This document shows, in pieces, positions 7,171 through 7,940 of a stretch of 7,940 nt of DNA (its first letter is position 1; each line of letters starts with the position of its first letter). Under the pieces are notes generated by a model. That model worked only from the letters and a program-made list of their open reading frames with translations, made no database searches and was not told the origin of the DNA. A program made the translations under genes and the position numbers. This stretch comes from Methanosphaera sp. GTDB taxonomy: Archaea; Methanobacteriota; Methanobacteria; Methanobacteriales; Methanobacteriaceae. The stretch is taken from assembly GCA_017430835.1 (NCBI GenBank), contig JAFRMD010000158.1, forward strand, positions 1 to 7,940, in the 5' to 3' direction.

Positions 7171-7182
7171 AAACAGAAAAAC

Positions 7183-7569
7183 ATGAGAGTAAAAAATGTT
7201 TTAATAATATGTATAACAGCCATATTATGCATATCCATCATATCAGCAACCGTATTAATACTTAATAACCAAAATTCTAAAAATAACAACACAATAAAAA
7301 ATGTTTCCCTGAATACTTCAAATACAACCCAAAATAACACGACAACTACTACAACCACTAAAAAAACAACCACTAAAAAGAAAACTGATCCCAACTATGA
7401 TGCTTCAAGGGATAAAAGCCATCAATATGCAACAAAAGACCATCCTATAACGGTACAGCAAAGTGATGGAGAATACACATATTATGGACCTGGACACTAT
7501 GATTACTACGCTGGAGGCAATCACATGTCTGGGGAATACTATAAGGAAAAAAACAAGAACAGCTATTAA
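7183..7569 (+). CDS. Small secreted or anchored Thr/Tyr-rich protein
   Basis: A 128-residue protein with a short basic N-terminus (MRVK) and a hydrophobic segment (residues ~4-28), which would act as signal peptide or membrane anchor. An Asn/Thr-rich linker (residues ~30-65) follows, containing several N-x-S/T sequons and a TTTTTTT-KKTTTKKK stretch. The C-terminal domain (residues ~66-128) is rich in Tyr, Gly and His (YYGPGHYDYYAGG). The plan of anchor, O- or N-glycosylation-prone linker and small outer domain is common among Methanobacteriales surface proteins. I do not recognise the C-terminal domain, and there are no Cys residues in it. The upstream TTG at 7165 would add only six residues. 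It is convergent with the gene on the minus strand, 77 bases away. Confidence 0.75.
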   Translation: MRVKNVLIICITAILCISIISATVLILNNQNSKNNNTIKNVSLNTSNTTQNNTTTTTTTKKTTTKKKTDPNYDASRDKSHQYATKDHPITVQQSDGEYTYYGPGHYDYYAGGNHMSGEYYKEKNKNSY

Positions 7570-7614
7570 ATAAAATATAACCCCCCATTTATTACTTATT
7601 TTAGATAAAATTCG

Positions 7615-7655
7615 AAAAAAAGAAATGAGTGTAAAATAGGCATTATTTATAATGC
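7615..7655 (-). terminator. Hairpin and poly-T terminator of the right-end gene
   Basis: GCATTAT-TT-ATAATGC (7640-7655) is a perfect 7-bp inverted repeat overlapping the stop codon. About 20 bases further on, the minus strand has a run of seven T (complement of 7615-7621). The T run alone could terminate an archaeal transcript. For the plus-strand gene only short T runs (TATTTT near 7602) are visible. Confidence 0.45.
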
Positions 7656-7940
7656 TCTAGGTACGGTAGATTGAGTACCATTATATTTTCCAATGTCACA
7701 CTCAAACTGGTAAACTTTATCATTATACCTGATACTTATAAGACAGTAATCAGGATACTTGTTCATAGGAGTGTAATCTGTTATTGATATATTACCATCC
7801 GCATCAACTGTACGATATTCATAATCAGGATTATTGAAATTCACACCATCCCTTGAATAAGTTGTCTTTACTTCCATATCCTCATTAAAATGCTCTTTTC
7901 CAACATTGATTGTTGCACTTTCTCCAGTGTTAGGGTTACC
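7647..7940 (-). CDS. C-terminal part of an unknown, probably extracellular protein
   Basis: The frame is open to the window edge (first visible residues GNPNTGESATINV), so the gene starts outside; the first visible Met, at 7877, is internal. The 97 visible residues look beta-rich, with Asp/Tyr/Asn-rich turns such as TYSRDGVNFNNPDYEYR and DADGNISITDYTP. They end in CLISIRYNDKVYQFECDIGKY, with two Cys that could pair. The style resembles exported domains of methanogen surface proteins, but the N-terminus that would show a signal is missing and I cannot name a family. It is convergent with the gene at 7183-7569. Confidence 0.7.
   Translation of the reverse strand, partial: GNPNTGESATINVGKEHFNEDMEVKTTYSRDGVNFNNPDYEYRTVDADGNISITDYTPMNKYPDYCLISIRYNDKVYQFECDIGKYNGTQSTVPRAL

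Larger units (their letters stand above)
7008..7182 (+). pseudogene. Possible zinc-ribbon remnant with two in-frame TGA codons
   Basis: A GTG at 7008 overlaps the previous stop as GTGA. The frame reads MKYEKTYLMAT, TGA (7041), DYCCNKYYPRTDVSFCY, TGA (7095), IIEELINKDKN and onward into the next gene. The TGA codons stand about where Cys would be expected in a zinc ribbon (x-D-Y-C ... F-C-Y-x), and TGA is one base from TGT/TGC. The coupled start and protein-like composition suggest a decayed third gene of the mcm operon. Chance cannot be excluded over so short a stretch, and the downstream boundary is unclear. I see no other gene in 7012-7182. Confidence 0.25.

Noticed and set aside
7158..7394. 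Hydrophobic minus-strand frame opposite the Thr-rich gene
   Set aside because: The Val/Phe runs are just the complement of the Thr/Lys/Asn codons of the plus-strand gene.

Overview
The window is very AT-rich, with Lys/Asn/Ile-heavy proteins, and looks like chromosomal DNA of a methanogenic archaeon, most likely a Methanobacteriales member of the Methanosphaera type. The domain call rests on an archaeal MCM helicase whose core resembles the Methanothermobacter protein as I remember it. Archaeal BRE/TATA promoters, GGAGGT/GGTGA-type ribosome binding sites and secreted proteins rich in N-x-S/T sequons support it. The genus is inferred from composition only.

Layout: (1) 1-1137, an IS4-like DDE transposase cut by the left window edge, with two PIP-box-like motifs at its C-terminus. 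(2) 1229-3082, a cytoplasmic multi-PAS histidine kinase (HisKA_2 plus HATPase) readable only across three single-base frame breaks. (3) 3233-3838 on the minus strand, a membrane-anchored secreted coiled-coil protein with a hairpin/poly-T terminator. (4) A divergent promoter region of about 280 bp, then 4116-4541, a ribbon-helix-helix DNA-binding protein with a coiled-coil tail and an unusual start. (5) 4689-6646, a full-length mcm gene broken by one missing base just after Walker A. It is followed by an ATGA-coupled 122-aa unknown protein (6643-7011) and a GTGA-coupled zinc-ribbon-like remnant with in-frame TGA codons. (6) 7183-7569, a small Thr- and Tyr-rich secreted or anchored protein, converging on (7) 7647-7940 minus, the C-terminal part of another protein cut by the right window edge.

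Most notable: all four frame breaks, in two otherwise well-preserved genes, can be repaired by adding one base to a short homopolymer. That fits uncorrected sequencing deletions at least as well as gene decay. Other points worth checking are the paired PIP-like motifs on the transposase, a 9-mer (ACCTTCCAT) next to the TATA boxes of both the RHH gene and mcm, CATACA repeats in the mcm leader, and the small genes coupled behind mcm. I see no CRISPR array, no tRNA or rRNA, and no clear evidence of a new defence system.
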